The position numbers and the translations under genes are program-made. 64,000 bases of DNA from positions 1 to 64,000 of the forward strand of contig DAOUBW010000002.1 of assembly GCA_034432555.1 (NCBI GenBank), in the 5' to 3' direction. Each line of letters opens with the position of its first letter. The first letter of the stretch is position 1. The notes under the pieces are model-generated. The model had not been told where the DNA came from and did not search any database. It was given only the letters and a program-made list of their open reading frames with translations. This document shows positions 50,851-59,504 of this stretch, piece after piece. The stretch is from CP2-2F sp034432555 (GTDB lineage Bacteria; Chloroflexota; Anaerolineae; Aggregatilineales; UBA2796).

Positions 50851-52272
50851 ATGAACGGTCATGACTTGCTGGCGCTCGGCTATCCGTCGGGCAAGGCAAT
50901 TGGGATTGGTCTTAAAGTGGCGGCTGAGGCTGCCGCACAAGGCATGGCGGAAGCTGCCATCTTGGAAAGGCTTCAAGCGGTTCTGGCGGAGCCAGAAGCC
51001 TACAGCGACGATCCGCTTTACAAAGGGCTTGCCAAAGAGCTGATCCGCGTGCGCGAACAGCCGCACGCCTACCAACTGGATACCTACGCGCCCTATCAAA
51101 TCTGGGGACGCGAGAACATCGAACACGGCGCGTTGCAGCAGATGGAGCGTGCGGTGCGCTTGCCGATCTCGGTGCGCGGCGCACTGATGCCTGACGCCCA
51201 TCAGGGTTATGGCTTGCCGATTGGCGGCGTGCTGGCAACCCACAATGCGGTGATTCCCTACGCCGTCGGCGTGGATATTGCTTGCCGTATGCGCCTGACG
51301 ATCTTCGACACGCCGCCGCACGTCTTGGAGCAGAAAAAAGAGCGCTTCCGCAAAGCGCTGGAGGAAAATACCTGCTTTGGTGCGGGCAACGCGTGGTCAA
51401 CGCCGCGCCAACACGCCGTGCTGGACGATCCGACGTGGCAAACGCACCCTGTGGCGCGCCGCTTTAAGGACATTGCGTGGAAGCAACTTGGCAGCAGTGG
51501 ATCGGGCAATCACTTTGTGGAGTTCGGTGCGCTCGTCGTCTCCGAACCCTTTGAGACGCCCAGCGGCAGCGTGCCTGTCGGCAAGTACCTTGCCTTGCTC
51601 AGCCACAGCGGCAGCCGCCGTTTCGGCTACGAGATTGCCAACCACTACACGCAGATCGCCATGAACAGCCACAGCGGCTTGCCGAAGGAATTCCAACATC
51701 TGGCATGGCTTGATCTAGACTGGTCAGCCGGGGCGGAATATTGGGAGGCAATGCAGTTGGCAGGGCGCTATGCCAGCGCGAACCATGCCATCATCCACAC
51801 GCAGTTGGCAGAGGCACTCCGTTTGCCCGTGCTGGGCGGCGTGGAGAACCATCATAATTTTGCCTGGGTCGAGTCCGTAGACGGGCAAGACCTAATCGTT
51901 CACCGCAAAGGTGCAACACCGGCTGGCGAAGGCGTGCTAGGTGTCATTCCTGGCAGCATGAGCGCAGCGGGCTATGTGGTGCGCGGACGTGGCGCCGCGG
52001 CATCCCTGAACAGTGCTGCACACGGCGCAGGACGCCGCATGAGCCGCGCTGAGGCATTCAAGCGCTTTGATTGGAACATCGTCAACCGCAAACTTAAGGA
52101 TAAGGGCATTGAGGTGCTTTCTGCCGGTTTGGACGAAGTGCCAAACTGCTACAAGGACATTGACACGGTGATGGCAGCCCAAGCTGACCTGGTGGAGACG
52201 TTGGCAGCCTTCCAGCCAAAGCTGGTGAAGATGGACGGCTCGCCGCGCCAAAGCTATCACCCTGAGGATTAG
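50851..52272 (+). CDS. rtcB: RtcB-family RNA ligase, divergent subgroup
   Basis: 473 residues; GTP-dependent ligation of RNA 2',3'-cyclic phosphate to 5'-OH. RtcB landmarks are MPDAHQGYGLPIGGV, the metal Cys in YAVGVDIACRM, GSSGSGNHFVEF in place of the usual GTLGxGNHF, LLSHSGSRRFG, VENHHNFAWVE, and HRKGATPAGEG, which includes the guanylated-His segment. The ligand residues are kept while flanking residues differ, placing it in a divergent bacterial subgroup. No archease or rtcA gene is next to it. An AGGAAAAG ribosome site precedes the ATG. Confidence 0.9.
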   Translation: MNGHDLLALGYPSGKAIGIGLKVAAEAAAQGMAEAAILERLQAVLAEPEAYSDDPLYKGLAKELIRVREQPHAYQLDTYAPYQIWGRENIEHGALQQMERAVRLPISVRGALMPDAHQGYGLPIGGVLATHNAVIPYAVGVDIACRMRLTIFDTPPHVLEQKKERFRKALEENTCFGAGNAWSTPRQHAVLDDPTWQTHPVARRFKDIAWKQLGSSGSGNHFVEFGALVVSEPFETPSGSVPVGKYLALLSHSGSRRFGYEIANHYTQIAMNSHSGLPKEFQHLAWLDLDWSAGAEYWEAMQLAGRYASANHAIIHTQLAEALRLPVLGGVENHHNFAWVESVDGQDLIVHRKGATPAGEGVLGVIPGSMSAAGYVVRGRGAAASLNSAAHGAGRRMSRAEAFKRFDWNIVNRKLKDKGIEVLSAGLDEVPNCYKDIDTVMAAQADLVETLAAFQPKLVKMDGSPRQSYHPED

Positions 52273-52282
52273 CGCACACCTG

Positions 52283-52317
52283 ATCCCTACGAAAGCGCCT
52301 GTCTTTCGTAGGGATTT
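52283..52317. terminator. Bidirectional-type terminator between convergent rtcB and the FAD-linked oxidase
   Basis: A perfect 13-bp stem, ATCCCTACGAAAG (52283-52295) with CTTTCGTAGGGAT (52303-52315), loop of 7, followed by a short T-run. Confidence 0.8.
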
Positions 52318-52327
52318 GACGGCGCGC

Positions 52328-53719
52328 TCAGTCGGTGAAAATCTTGCCCGGATTCAGAATGCCATTCGGATCGAACAAGCCTTTGATCTGGCGCATCAAG
52401 TCGTAGGCAGCGCCGTACTGCGCCGCCATAAATTTACGCTTGCCAATGCCAACGCCATGTTCACCCGTGGCGGTGCCGCCCAGCATAATGGCGCGCCGCA
52501 CGATCTGGTCGTTGGCTGCTTCCATACGCGCCAGTTCAGCCGCATCGTTTGGCGTGTGAATGACATTGATATGCAGGTTGCCATCGCCAGCGTGACCGAA
52601 CTTGTAGCCGATCAGGCTGTGTTCGCGCAACGCCGTATCGGAATACAGCACAATTTCAGGGTAGCGCGAGATCGGCACGGCAATATCAATAATCTTCTGC
52701 GCCTTGTTGGGATGCACGCGCACCAAAGACTCGTAGGTGTGGTGGCGCACTTCCCAAAGTTTGTTGCGCGCTTCTGTGCCGTGCGCTGCCTCAAAGTGTG
52801 TGGCGCCGTTCTCGCGGCAAATATCAAGGGCAAGCTGGAGTTGTTCGCCCTCGCCCGCGCCGATAAACTCCATGATCACGGTCGGCGCAACGGCAAAAGA
52901 TGTGCCTTTATCCTGATTAAGCGCCTGCACCGTCTCTTTATCCACAAATTCCAGCGCGGTTGGCTCCAAGCCGGCGCCGACGATCTCGACCACCGCTTGG
53001 ATAGCGCTCTCTACGTTGCTGAATGAAGCAAGCACAGCGCTGTATTCGCTTGGGATGGGCGCCAGTTTGAGGGTGGCGCGTGTGATGATGCCCAGCGTGC
53101 CTTCCGAGCCGATGAACAAGTGTAGCAGGCTGTAGCCCGCCGAATTCTTGCGCGCCTGCGTGCCAACTTTCAGCACTTCGCCATCCGCCTTCACCACCTC
53201 AAGGGCAAGCACGTTTTCACGAGTCGCCCCATATTTAATGGTTTTAATGCCCGCGGCATTGGTGGCGATCATGCCGCCGATCGTGGCGTTAGCGCCTGGC
53301 TCTGGCGTGAAGAACAGCCCATAGCGCGCTAATGCCTTGTTTAGCTCAATGCGCGTCATGCCGGGCTGCACATCCGCTTGGAAATCCTCGGCGCGCACCT
53401 CCAAAAGCTGCGCCATGCGCGCAAAATCCAGCATGATGCCGCCGCGCACAGCAATCGAATTGCCCTCTAGGCTGGTGCCAACGCCCCAGGCTGTCACAGG
53501 CAGGCGGTTGGCATTGGCATAGCGCAAGATAGCGCTTACCTCTGTGGTGGTTTCGGGCAGCAAAATGACATCCGGTGGGTGTGGTGTGTGAAAGGATTGA
53601 TCGCGGGCGTGCAGCGCAAGGTCAGCGCTGCGCGTGGAGAGGCGATCTACGCCCAGCAGGTTTTCAAAAAAGGTGAGATGTTCGGCAGAGAGTGCATTAA
53701 AAAGAGCAGATGCGGTCAT
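52328..53719 (-). CDS. FAD-linked oxidase, D-lactate dehydrogenase/GlcD type
   Basis: 463 residues, BBE/FAD-binding type 4 family, acting on D-lactate or glycolate and passing electrons to the respiratory chain. The FAD-binding motif is LPVTAWGVGTSLEGNSIAV, followed by GATRENVLALEVV, and the C-terminal domain ends with GEHGVGIGKRKFM and FDPNGILNPGKIF. A second subunit gene (glcE/glcF) is not adjacent. The substrate cannot be read from sequence. Confidence 0.9.
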   Translation of the reverse strand: MTASALFNALSAEHLTFFENLLGVDRLSTRSADLALHARDQSFHTPHPPDVILLPETTTEVSAILRYANANRLPVTAWGVGTSLEGNSIAVRGGIMLDFARMAQLLEVRAEDFQADVQPGMTRIELNKALARYGLFFTPEPGANATIGGMIATNAAGIKTIKYGATRENVLALEVVKADGEVLKVGTQARKNSAGYSLLHLFIGSEGTLGIITRATLKLAPIPSEYSAVLASFSNVESAIQAVVEIVGAGLEPTALEFVDKETVQALNQDKGTSFAVAPTVIMEFIGAGEGEQLQLALDICRENGATHFEAAHGTEARNKLWEVRHHTYESLVRVHPNKAQKIIDIAVPISRYPEIVLYSDTALREHSLIGYKFGHAGDGNLHINVIHTPNDAAELARMEAANDQIVRRAIMLGGTATGEHGVGIGKRKFMAAQYGAAYDLMRQIKGLFDPNGILNPGKIFTD

Positions 53720-53752
53720 GAGTCATCATCCTGAGTAAAAATTTGAGGCAGC

Positions 53753-54115
53753 TTAGGCAGTTAATTCTTGCGCCAAGCGCATCACATCACTGATGGCAAT
53801 CGGCTTGACGAGGAAATAATCCGCCTTATTGCCGATGCGCTCGCGGTATTGATCGTTGGCGGTGATCACGATAATTTTAAGGTGCGCCAAACGCGGCTCG
53901 CTCCGAATATAATCAATGGCGCGCACGCCGGGCGCTTCCGGCATTTCAATATCCAACAACAGCAGGTCGGCGTGGAAATCAGGGGAACGCAGCATGTCCA
54001 TCAGTGCCGCGCCGTCGCGTGCCTCCAAAACGTGGAAGCCTTGATGTTCCATTGCGGCACGGTAGAGCAACTGCAAATCTTTATCATCTTCCGCTACGAG
54101 AATAGTGATTGACAT
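53753..54115 (-). CDS. Stand-alone response regulator receiver (REC) protein
   Basis: 120 residues, one receiver domain. The acidic pair EDD (about residues 9-11), the phosphoacceptor in LLLLDIEMPEAPG (about 54), and the Lys in FLVKPI are in place. No output domain and no kinase gene nearby, so it may be a CheY-like or phosphorelay protein. Confidence 0.92.
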   Translation of the reverse strand: MSITILVAEDDKDLQLLYRAAMEHQGFHVLEARDGAALMDMLRSPDFHADLLLLDIEMPEAPGVRAIDYIRSEPRLAHLKIIVITANDQYRERIGNKADYFLVKPIAISDVMRLAQELTA

Positions 54116-54222
54116 GGATGCGTTTCCCTAGTACAAACCTGTGTTTTCAGAAGTGTAGCATAATTTTGAGCGACAAAGTGGCAGACATGGCTAGGAATGC
54201 GTTTGAATTCTCCCTAGCCAGT

Positions 54223-54251
54223 TAGACAGGCTGCCGCCTATGCGCTATAGT
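54223..54251 (+). promoter_or_regulatory. Sigma-70 promoter of ftsQ
   Basis: TAGACA (54223-54228) and TATAGT (54246-54251) with a 17-bp spacer. The expected start point is near 54258, which coincides with an ATG of ftsQ, so the mRNA could be leaderless or nearly so. Confidence 0.6.
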
Positions 54252-55241
54252 ATGCCTATGCGAGATAAAACGCCTGCCCGCCGCCCGCGCCTGACACGTA
54301 CCCAGCCACCTGCCGACCCTGCGCCAGCGCCCGAACACAGCGCCCGTTCGCGGCAGGCGGCGCCTGCTCGCACCGAAAGCACGCCTAGCTTAACCGTTCG
54401 CCGCCGTTCGCGCCGCTTGCGTGGTGCGCTGCTGCGGGCGGCTGTTCCGGCGGCGGTGCCGCGCACAGCAGGCACACGGATATACGTCAGCACGCGCTGG
54501 CTGAGCGCCTTCATTGTGATGGTGCTGCTGGTGGTGTTGTATCTGTTCTTATCCCACGAGGCGTTCTTTGTGGAGACGATCTACGTCGGCGGCACGCGCT
54601 ACCTGAGCGGTGGCGAAATTTTCACGCGCACCGGCTTGATTGATCCCGAAAATCCGACGCGCCGCACCCACCTTTTTTGGATCAATCCGACTGCCATTGA
54701 AGCGCGCCTTGAAGCGGATCCCTCCATTGCCGATGCCACGGTTGAGCTGGGCTGGCCGCCCATGATGGTGCAGGTCACGGTCACGGAGCGCGAACCCGCC
54801 CTGGTCTGGGAACAAGCGAGCCTGCGCGTGTGGGTGGATGCACGTGGGCAGGTGATGCAGCTTCGCCAAGATTTGCCCAATTTGCCGCGTGTGGTGGTTG
54901 AAAAACCCTCGCGTACCTTGAACATTGGCGCTTGCCCACTGCAAGGCACCGAAGAACTGCTCGGGCCCGGCAGTTGCATTGACCTTGCTACCGTGATCGG
55001 CGTCCAACAGTTTAAGGCGCTCTATCCGAATGTGGATGAATTGGTGTATGATTCGGTGAAAGGGCTGGGCTACCGCGATGGGCGTGGCTGGATGCTCTGG
55101 TTTGGCGATGGTAAAGACATGCTAACTAAAATTGCCGTGTATAATGAGATCGTGCGGCAAGTTTATGAACGGCGCGGCAGACGCTTCATCGAGGTGAATG
55201 TGGCTGATCCCGATGCGCCGTATTACAGTCTAGCACGCTGA
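54252..55241 (+). CDS. ftsQ: Cell division protein FtsQ/DivIB-like
   Basis: About 329 residues. A long basic, Pro/Arg-rich cytoplasmic tail (to about residue 80) precedes one helix (WLSAFIVMVLLVVLYLFL) and the POTRA domain, with FFVETIYVGGTRYLSGGEIF at its start and PPMMVQVTVTEREPALVWEQ at its end. It scaffolds septal peptidoglycan synthesis. The start is ambiguous: ATGs at 54240, 54252 and 54258 are in frame, and the promoter argues against 54240. It lies 17 bp before ftsA; FtsQ-FtsA order is typical of division clusters. Confidence 0.88.
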   Translation: MPMRDKTPARRPRLTRTQPPADPAPAPEHSARSRQAAPARTESTPSLTVRRRSRRLRGALLRAAVPAAVPRTAGTRIYVSTRWLSAFIVMVLLVVLYLFLSHEAFFVETIYVGGTRYLSGGEIFTRTGLIDPENPTRRTHLFWINPTAIEARLEADPSIADATVELGWPPMMVQVTVTEREPALVWEQASLRVWVDARGQVMQLRQDLPNLPRVVVEKPSRTLNIGACPLQGTEELLGPGSCIDLATVIGVQQFKALYPNVDELVYDSVKGLGYRDGRGWMLWFGDGKDMLTKIAVYNEIVRQVYERRGRRFIEVNVADPDAPYYSLAR

Positions 55242-55258
55242 GGTAGTGTGGCGAAAGT

Positions 55259-56551
55259 ATGGGCGAATTAGTCGTTGGCATAGACGTTGGAACAACCAAG
55301 ATTTGTACGCTGGTGGGCGAAGTGCGCGCCGATGATATTCACGTGATCGGGCTGGGCGTCGAACCTTCACGCGGCATGAAAAAAGGCGTGGTGAACGATG
55401 TGAATGAGCTGACCGCCCGTGTTTCGGCTGCCATTCACAAAGCAGAGCGCAGCAGCGGCTATGAGATTGGGCGTGCCTTTGTCAGCGTGGCAGGCGCGCA
55501 CATTGATTCGCGCAACTCTCGCGGCGTGGTCGGCATCAGCGGCACACGCGGCGTCCAGATTGCTGACCTTGAGCGGGCGATGGAATCGGCACGTGCCATT
55601 GCGCTGCCGCATAACCGCGAAGTGCTGCACATCATCCCACGCAACTATACACTGGATGGGCAAGATGGCATCCGCAGCCCGCTTGGAATGCACGGCTTTC
55701 GCCTTGAGGTGGAAGCGCATATCGTGACGGCTGCCAGCAGCAGCTTGCAAAACTTGCAAAAGTGCATCGAAGGCGCCGGCGTCTACGTAGATCGCTTCAT
55801 CCTAAATCCGTTAGCGAGCGGTGAGGTTGTACTGACCGATGCTGAGCGCGAGATGGGCGTCTTGGTCATTGATATTGGCGGCGGCACGACCGATCTCGCC
55901 GTCTTTATTGATGGCACCGTCTGGCACACTGCCGTGATCAGCGTTGGCGGTTGGCACGTTACCAATGATATTGCACAGGGCTTGCATTTGCCTTATGAGA
56001 TCGCTGAGGCGGTCAAGGTTGAATACGGTCACGCCGACACAACCGAGATCGATCCATCTGATGTGTTCATTGTGCAGCCCTTTGGCGAGGAACACATGAG
56101 CCGCGTGCAGCGCGCCGATCTGGCTGCCATTATTCAGCCGCGTGTGGAAGAATTGTTCCAATTGGTGCTGCGCGAGATTAAGTACAGCGCCTACGACGGC
56201 TTGCTCTCGGCGGGCGCAGTGTTGACCGGCGGCAGCGCCCAACTGCCCGGCATGAAAAAGATCGCCGCGGACGTGCTGAAAATGCCCGTGCGCGTTGCCA
56301 AACCGGAGCGCATCAGCGGTATGGCGGATCAACTGCGGCATCCATCCTACAGCACCAGCGTTGGCTTGCTGCGGCTTGGCTTGATCATGGAGCGTGAGGA
56401 CGAACGGCGCGGACGCGCTGCACGCAGTGGCTTCCGTGTGAAGGGTGAGGGCGCCAATGGCAGCAGCGGCAGCGGCAAACGTAAAACGACCAACTGGGGC
56501 AAGTTGTTTGGCGGCGTGATGAAGCGCCTGCTGCCTGAGGACGAAAATTAG
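55259..56551 (+). CDS. ftsA: Cell division protein FtsA
   Basis: 430 residues; an actin-like ATPase that tethers FtsZ to the membrane. The phosphate 1 motif VVGIDVGTTKICTLVGE is at the N-terminus, the SHS2 (1C) domain follows, and the phosphate 2 and adenosine motifs are VLVIDIGGGTTDLAVF and GAVLTGGSAQLPGM. The C-terminal KLFGGVMKRLLPE is the amphipathic membrane helix. ftsZ does not follow; the next gene is a TPR protein 11 bp away. Confidence 0.95.
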   Translation: MGELVVGIDVGTTKICTLVGEVRADDIHVIGLGVEPSRGMKKGVVNDVNELTARVSAAIHKAERSSGYEIGRAFVSVAGAHIDSRNSRGVVGISGTRGVQIADLERAMESARAIALPHNREVLHIIPRNYTLDGQDGIRSPLGMHGFRLEVEAHIVTAASSSLQNLQKCIEGAGVYVDRFILNPLASGEVVLTDAEREMGVLVIDIGGGTTDLAVFIDGTVWHTAVISVGGWHVTNDIAQGLHLPYEIAEAVKVEYGHADTTEIDPSDVFIVQPFGEEHMSRVQRADLAAIIQPRVEELFQLVLREIKYSAYDGLLSAGAVLTGGSAQLPGMKKIAADVLKMPVRVAKPERISGMADQLRHPSYSTSVGLLRLGLIMEREDERRGRAARSGFRVKGEGANGSSGSGKRKTTNWGKLFGGVMKRLLPEDEN

Positions 56552-56562
56552 GTGAGGGACGC

Positions 56563-57840
56563 ATGATTCCGCGCACACGCCTCATTGTTGTGTTGGCAGC
56601 CGCTTGCGTGCTGCTGGGCGCTGCCCTGTTTCTCGTGCCGACACCTGCCACTTTCGCGCAAGAGGATGTTACGCCAACGCCGACGCCCATCCCTTCTGAT
56701 GATGTGCTGAAAGCGGCTGGAGAAGCGCTCAAAGAGGCGCAGCGCGCCACAGACGCCGTCTCGTTCGTGCTGAACTTCTTCGAAGTTGCCGGCGTGCTGA
56801 TTGGTTTGCTGCTGGCTGCCGGCACCTTTGCAGGCTTCCGCACCATTGGCGAATATCGCGGTGAGCTGAAAAAAGCGCGCCAAGAGCTGGAAGAACAGCG
56901 CGCCGAGTTCGCCCGCAGCCGCCAAACCGCTGAGCAAACCTTGCGCGATATTGAGCAGCGCATTACGAGCAGCCTTGCCGATGTGCAGCAGCGCGGCGAA
57001 TATGCAACACGCGCCGGCGCACTGATGCAGCTTGGCGTGCAGCAGATGGAAGCGCACAACTACCGCGCTGCGCTGAACACCTTTGAGGAAGCCCGCGCCC
57101 TCGATCCAGACAACCGCGCCGTCAATTATTATCTGGGCGAGCTGTACATCCAGCAGCGCGAGCTAGAGCGCGCTATTGAACTCCTGCGTGCCAGCGGCAC
57201 GGAATATCCGCCCGCAGAGGCAGCGCTTGGCTTTGCGCTGCGCCTTCAGGCAGAGCGCCACAGCGATCCCAACACGCGCAATCGGCTCTACGCCCAGGCA
57301 GAGCAGCACTTCCTCAACGCGCTTGAAAACGACCCACAAGCCCGCGATATTAACGGCGCGTCCTTCTATGCCACGCTTGGCGGCTTGTATCGGCGGCAAG
57401 GGCGTGTTGAGGATGCCATCCGCGCTTACGAGGCAGCTACGCACGTCACGCCGCACAGTTCCTATCCCTTCAACAACCTTGCCATGCTCTACCTGATGCA
57501 GGGCAAACTGCGCGAGGCGGATCAGGCGTTCCAGAAATCGGCACGCACAGCAGCGCGTGTCATTGATGGCGATCCGTTCGACCATTGGGCGCGCTTCGAT
57601 ATGATCACGGCACAGGTTGCCACCGGCGAGTACGACTCTGCCGCCCGTCAGCTGGACTTGTTGGCAGAAAGCCTGCCCAGCATTGGCGCGCTGGAATCGC
57701 TGCTGAGCGGCTTGGAGGCAGTCCAAAGTTCGGCACGCGGCACAGACCAGAGCGAGCAAGTGATCGCACGCCTGCAAGAGATCATCACGCAGCAGCGCGC
57801 CCACACGGACTCGACGCGCCCTTTGCAGAAGAACGGCTAG
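56563..57840 (+). CDS. Membrane-anchored TPR protein
   Basis: 425 residues. The N-terminal helix (signal anchor, LIVVLAAACVLLGAALFLVP) is followed by a Thr/Pro stretch and a second helix (VAGVLIGLLLAAGTFAGF), then a coiled coil (EQRAEFARSRQTAEQTLRDI), then several TPR motifs, for example YRAALNTFEEARALDPDNRAV and GRVEDAIRAYEAATHVTPHS. TPRs act as protein-docking scaffolds. Its place 11 bp after ftsA suggests a role in division, though no homologue is recognised. Confidence 0.82.
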   Translation: MIPRTRLIVVLAAACVLLGAALFLVPTPATFAQEDVTPTPTPIPSDDVLKAAGEALKEAQRATDAVSFVLNFFEVAGVLIGLLLAAGTFAGFRTIGEYRGELKKARQELEEQRAEFARSRQTAEQTLRDIEQRITSSLADVQQRGEYATRAGALMQLGVQQMEAHNYRAALNTFEEARALDPDNRAVNYYLGELYIQQRELERAIELLRASGTEYPPAEAALGFALRLQAERHSDPNTRNRLYAQAEQHFLNALENDPQARDINGASFYATLGGLYRRQGRVEDAIRAYEAATHVTPHSSYPFNNLAMLYLMQGKLREADQAFQKSARTAARVIDGDPFDHWARFDMITAQVATGEYDSAARQLDLLAESLPSIGALESLLSGLEAVQSSARGTDQSEQVIARLQEIITQQRAHTDSTRPLQKNG

Positions 57841-57844
57841 GTGC

Positions 57845-58588
57845 TTAAGACCATTCGTAGAGCAGCGCTGAGGCAGCGGCAAGGGCGGCTGTTTCAGCGC
57901 GCATCACCCGCGCACCCAACGTTACCACGCGGCAGCCGGCAGCGCGTGCCGCCTCTGCCTCTTCGGGTGTGAAGCCACCTTCCGCGCCAATGAACAACGC
58001 CACGCGCGGCAGGGCGTCGCCCCGTGTGGCGCGGTGATCACGCACCGCATCACGCAAGCTGTAGCCACTGGCTTCTTCCCACGCAAAAATCGCCAAATCA
58101 AAGGCTTTCAAGCGCCCAAGCGCCTGTGCCAAAGTGTGAACGGCATCAATCGGCGGCAAAATGCCGCGCCGCGCCAGCTCTGCTGCCTCAATCACCACGC
58201 GCTGCCAGCGGGTGCGCTTGGTCTCGCTGGCGCCTTCGGCGATCACGCGTGCCGTGTGCATCGGCACAAAGTGGCTAACGCCTAGCTCTGTGCCTTTTTC
58301 AAGCGCCCACTCAAAGCGGTCTTTCTTGAGCAAACTGTGAAAGAGCGTTAGGTGCAGGGTGGGTTCGCCGAGGCAGGGGCGCGGATCGCCCAGCCGTGCG
58401 GTGACGGCATCGCGGCGAATATCGGTCAATTCGGCGTCATACTCCATGCCTTCGCCATCAAAAAGCGTAATGCGCTCGCCCGTGCGCATCCGCAGCACAT
58501 TCCGCACCTGATGCGCCAGCGTATCGGGCAAGGTCAAGTATTCACTGTGAAGCTGTTGCGGTGGCAGATAGAAACGGTGCATAATCAT
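57845..58588 (-). CDS. rsmE: 16S rRNA m3U1498 methyltransferase RsmE
   Basis: 247 residues with the SPOUT-class fold: N-terminal PUA-like part (HRFYLPPQQL; LRMRTGERITLFDGEG), then LLKKDRFEWALEKGTELGV and the SAM-binding knot LFIGAEGGFTPEE, VVTLGARVMRAETAAL. The ATG at 58588 overlaps the dprA stop (ATGA), so the two are translationally coupled. Confidence 0.94.
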   Translation of the reverse strand: MIMHRFYLPPQQLHSEYLTLPDTLAHQVRNVLRMRTGERITLFDGEGMEYDAELTDIRRDAVTARLGDPRPCLGEPTLHLTLFHSLLKKDRFEWALEKGTELGVSHFVPMHTARVIAEGASETKRTRWQRVVIEAAELARRGILPPIDAVHTLAQALGRLKAFDLAIFAWEEASGYSLRDAVRDHRATRGDALPRVALFIGAEGGFTPEEAEAARAAGCRVVTLGARVMRAETAALAAASALLYEWS

Positions 58589-59499
58589 TCCCCAAAAAGT
58601 GGCAAAGGCTGAACAGCAGCGGCAGGCGACTCAGGCGGAAAAGGAAGCGTTCGCAGCCAATCGCGCAAGTGCTGTGGCGTTTCGGGCAGCGGCAGGGCAA
58701 ATGCGTTCAGCAAGGCGCGGCTGCCTTCACTGTTTGGCAGCGCAAAAACAGGGACGCCTTGTAGGTGTGCGTAACGTGCCGCGTGTAGTGCGCCGCTGCG
58801 CGCCGGTGCTTCAACCACGATCACGGCACGGCACAGCGCGCTGATCAGCCGATTGCGCAGCACCAGCCAATCAGGGCGCACCGGCAGATCGGGCGCGTAT
58901 TCAGAAAGCAGCACGCCAACACGGCAGATTTGGTCGGCAGTGGCGGCGTTCTCAGGCGGATAGACGCGCAAAATGCCGCCGCCTAAGACTGCGGCGGTGT
59001 AGTTTCCTTTCGCCAAGACTGCCTTGTGCGCAGCGGAATCAACGCCGCGTGCCAAACCGCTGATGACTGCCCAACCTTGCCCCGCGAAATAGGCTGCCCA
59101 CTCGGACGTGAGGCGCACCGACTCCGCCGAGGGCTGCCGCGTGCCAACCAACGCGATGCTGCACGCCGAATTAGGCAGGGCAGCGCCGCGCCAAAAGCAG
59201 ATCAGCGGACGATCCGCTAGGCGCGTGAAGGGCGGCGGATAATCTGCCTCGTACCACAGCGCAAAATGCACGCCTTCGGCACGCCAACGCGCCAGATTGT
59301 CTGCCAAGCGCACCTGATCAAGCGCAGCCAGATTCGCCTGCACTTGTGCGCTCACGCCGCGCAGGCGTGCCACTTGCTCAGGCGTGGCAGCCAAGGCTGC
59401 CGCGGGCGTGCCAAAAACGCTCAGCAAACGGTTAAGCGTCTGCCAGCCGATGCCTTCCGTCAGGGCGAGTGCCGCCGCCGCTGTACGCTCCGCGATCAC
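58585..59499 (-). CDS. dprA: DNA processing protein DprA
   Basis: 304 residues; loads RecA on incoming single-stranded DNA in natural transformation. The Rossmann-like core has IALVGTRQPSAESVRLTSEW, VISGLARGVDSAAHKAVL and AAVLGGGILRVYPPENA. The N-terminal part (LALTEGIGWQTLNRLLSVFG) is a helix-hairpin-helix region. The C-terminal winged helix of longer DprA proteins appears absent. It starts with a GTG 6 bp after the AAA gene stop. Confidence 0.92.
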   Translation of the reverse strand: MIAERTAAAALALTEGIGWQTLNRLLSVFGTPAAALAATPEQVARLRGVSAQVQANLAALDQVRLADNLARWRAEGVHFALWYEADYPPPFTRLADRPLICFWRGAALPNSACSIALVGTRQPSAESVRLTSEWAAYFAGQGWAVISGLARGVDSAAHKAVLAKGNYTAAVLGGGILRVYPPENAATADQICRVGVLLSEYAPDLPVRPDWLVLRNRLISALCRAVIVVEAPARSGALHAARYAHLQGVPVFALPNSEGSRALLNAFALPLPETPQHLRDWLRTLPFPPESPAAAVQPLPLFGE

Positions 59500-59504
59500 G
59501 CTGC

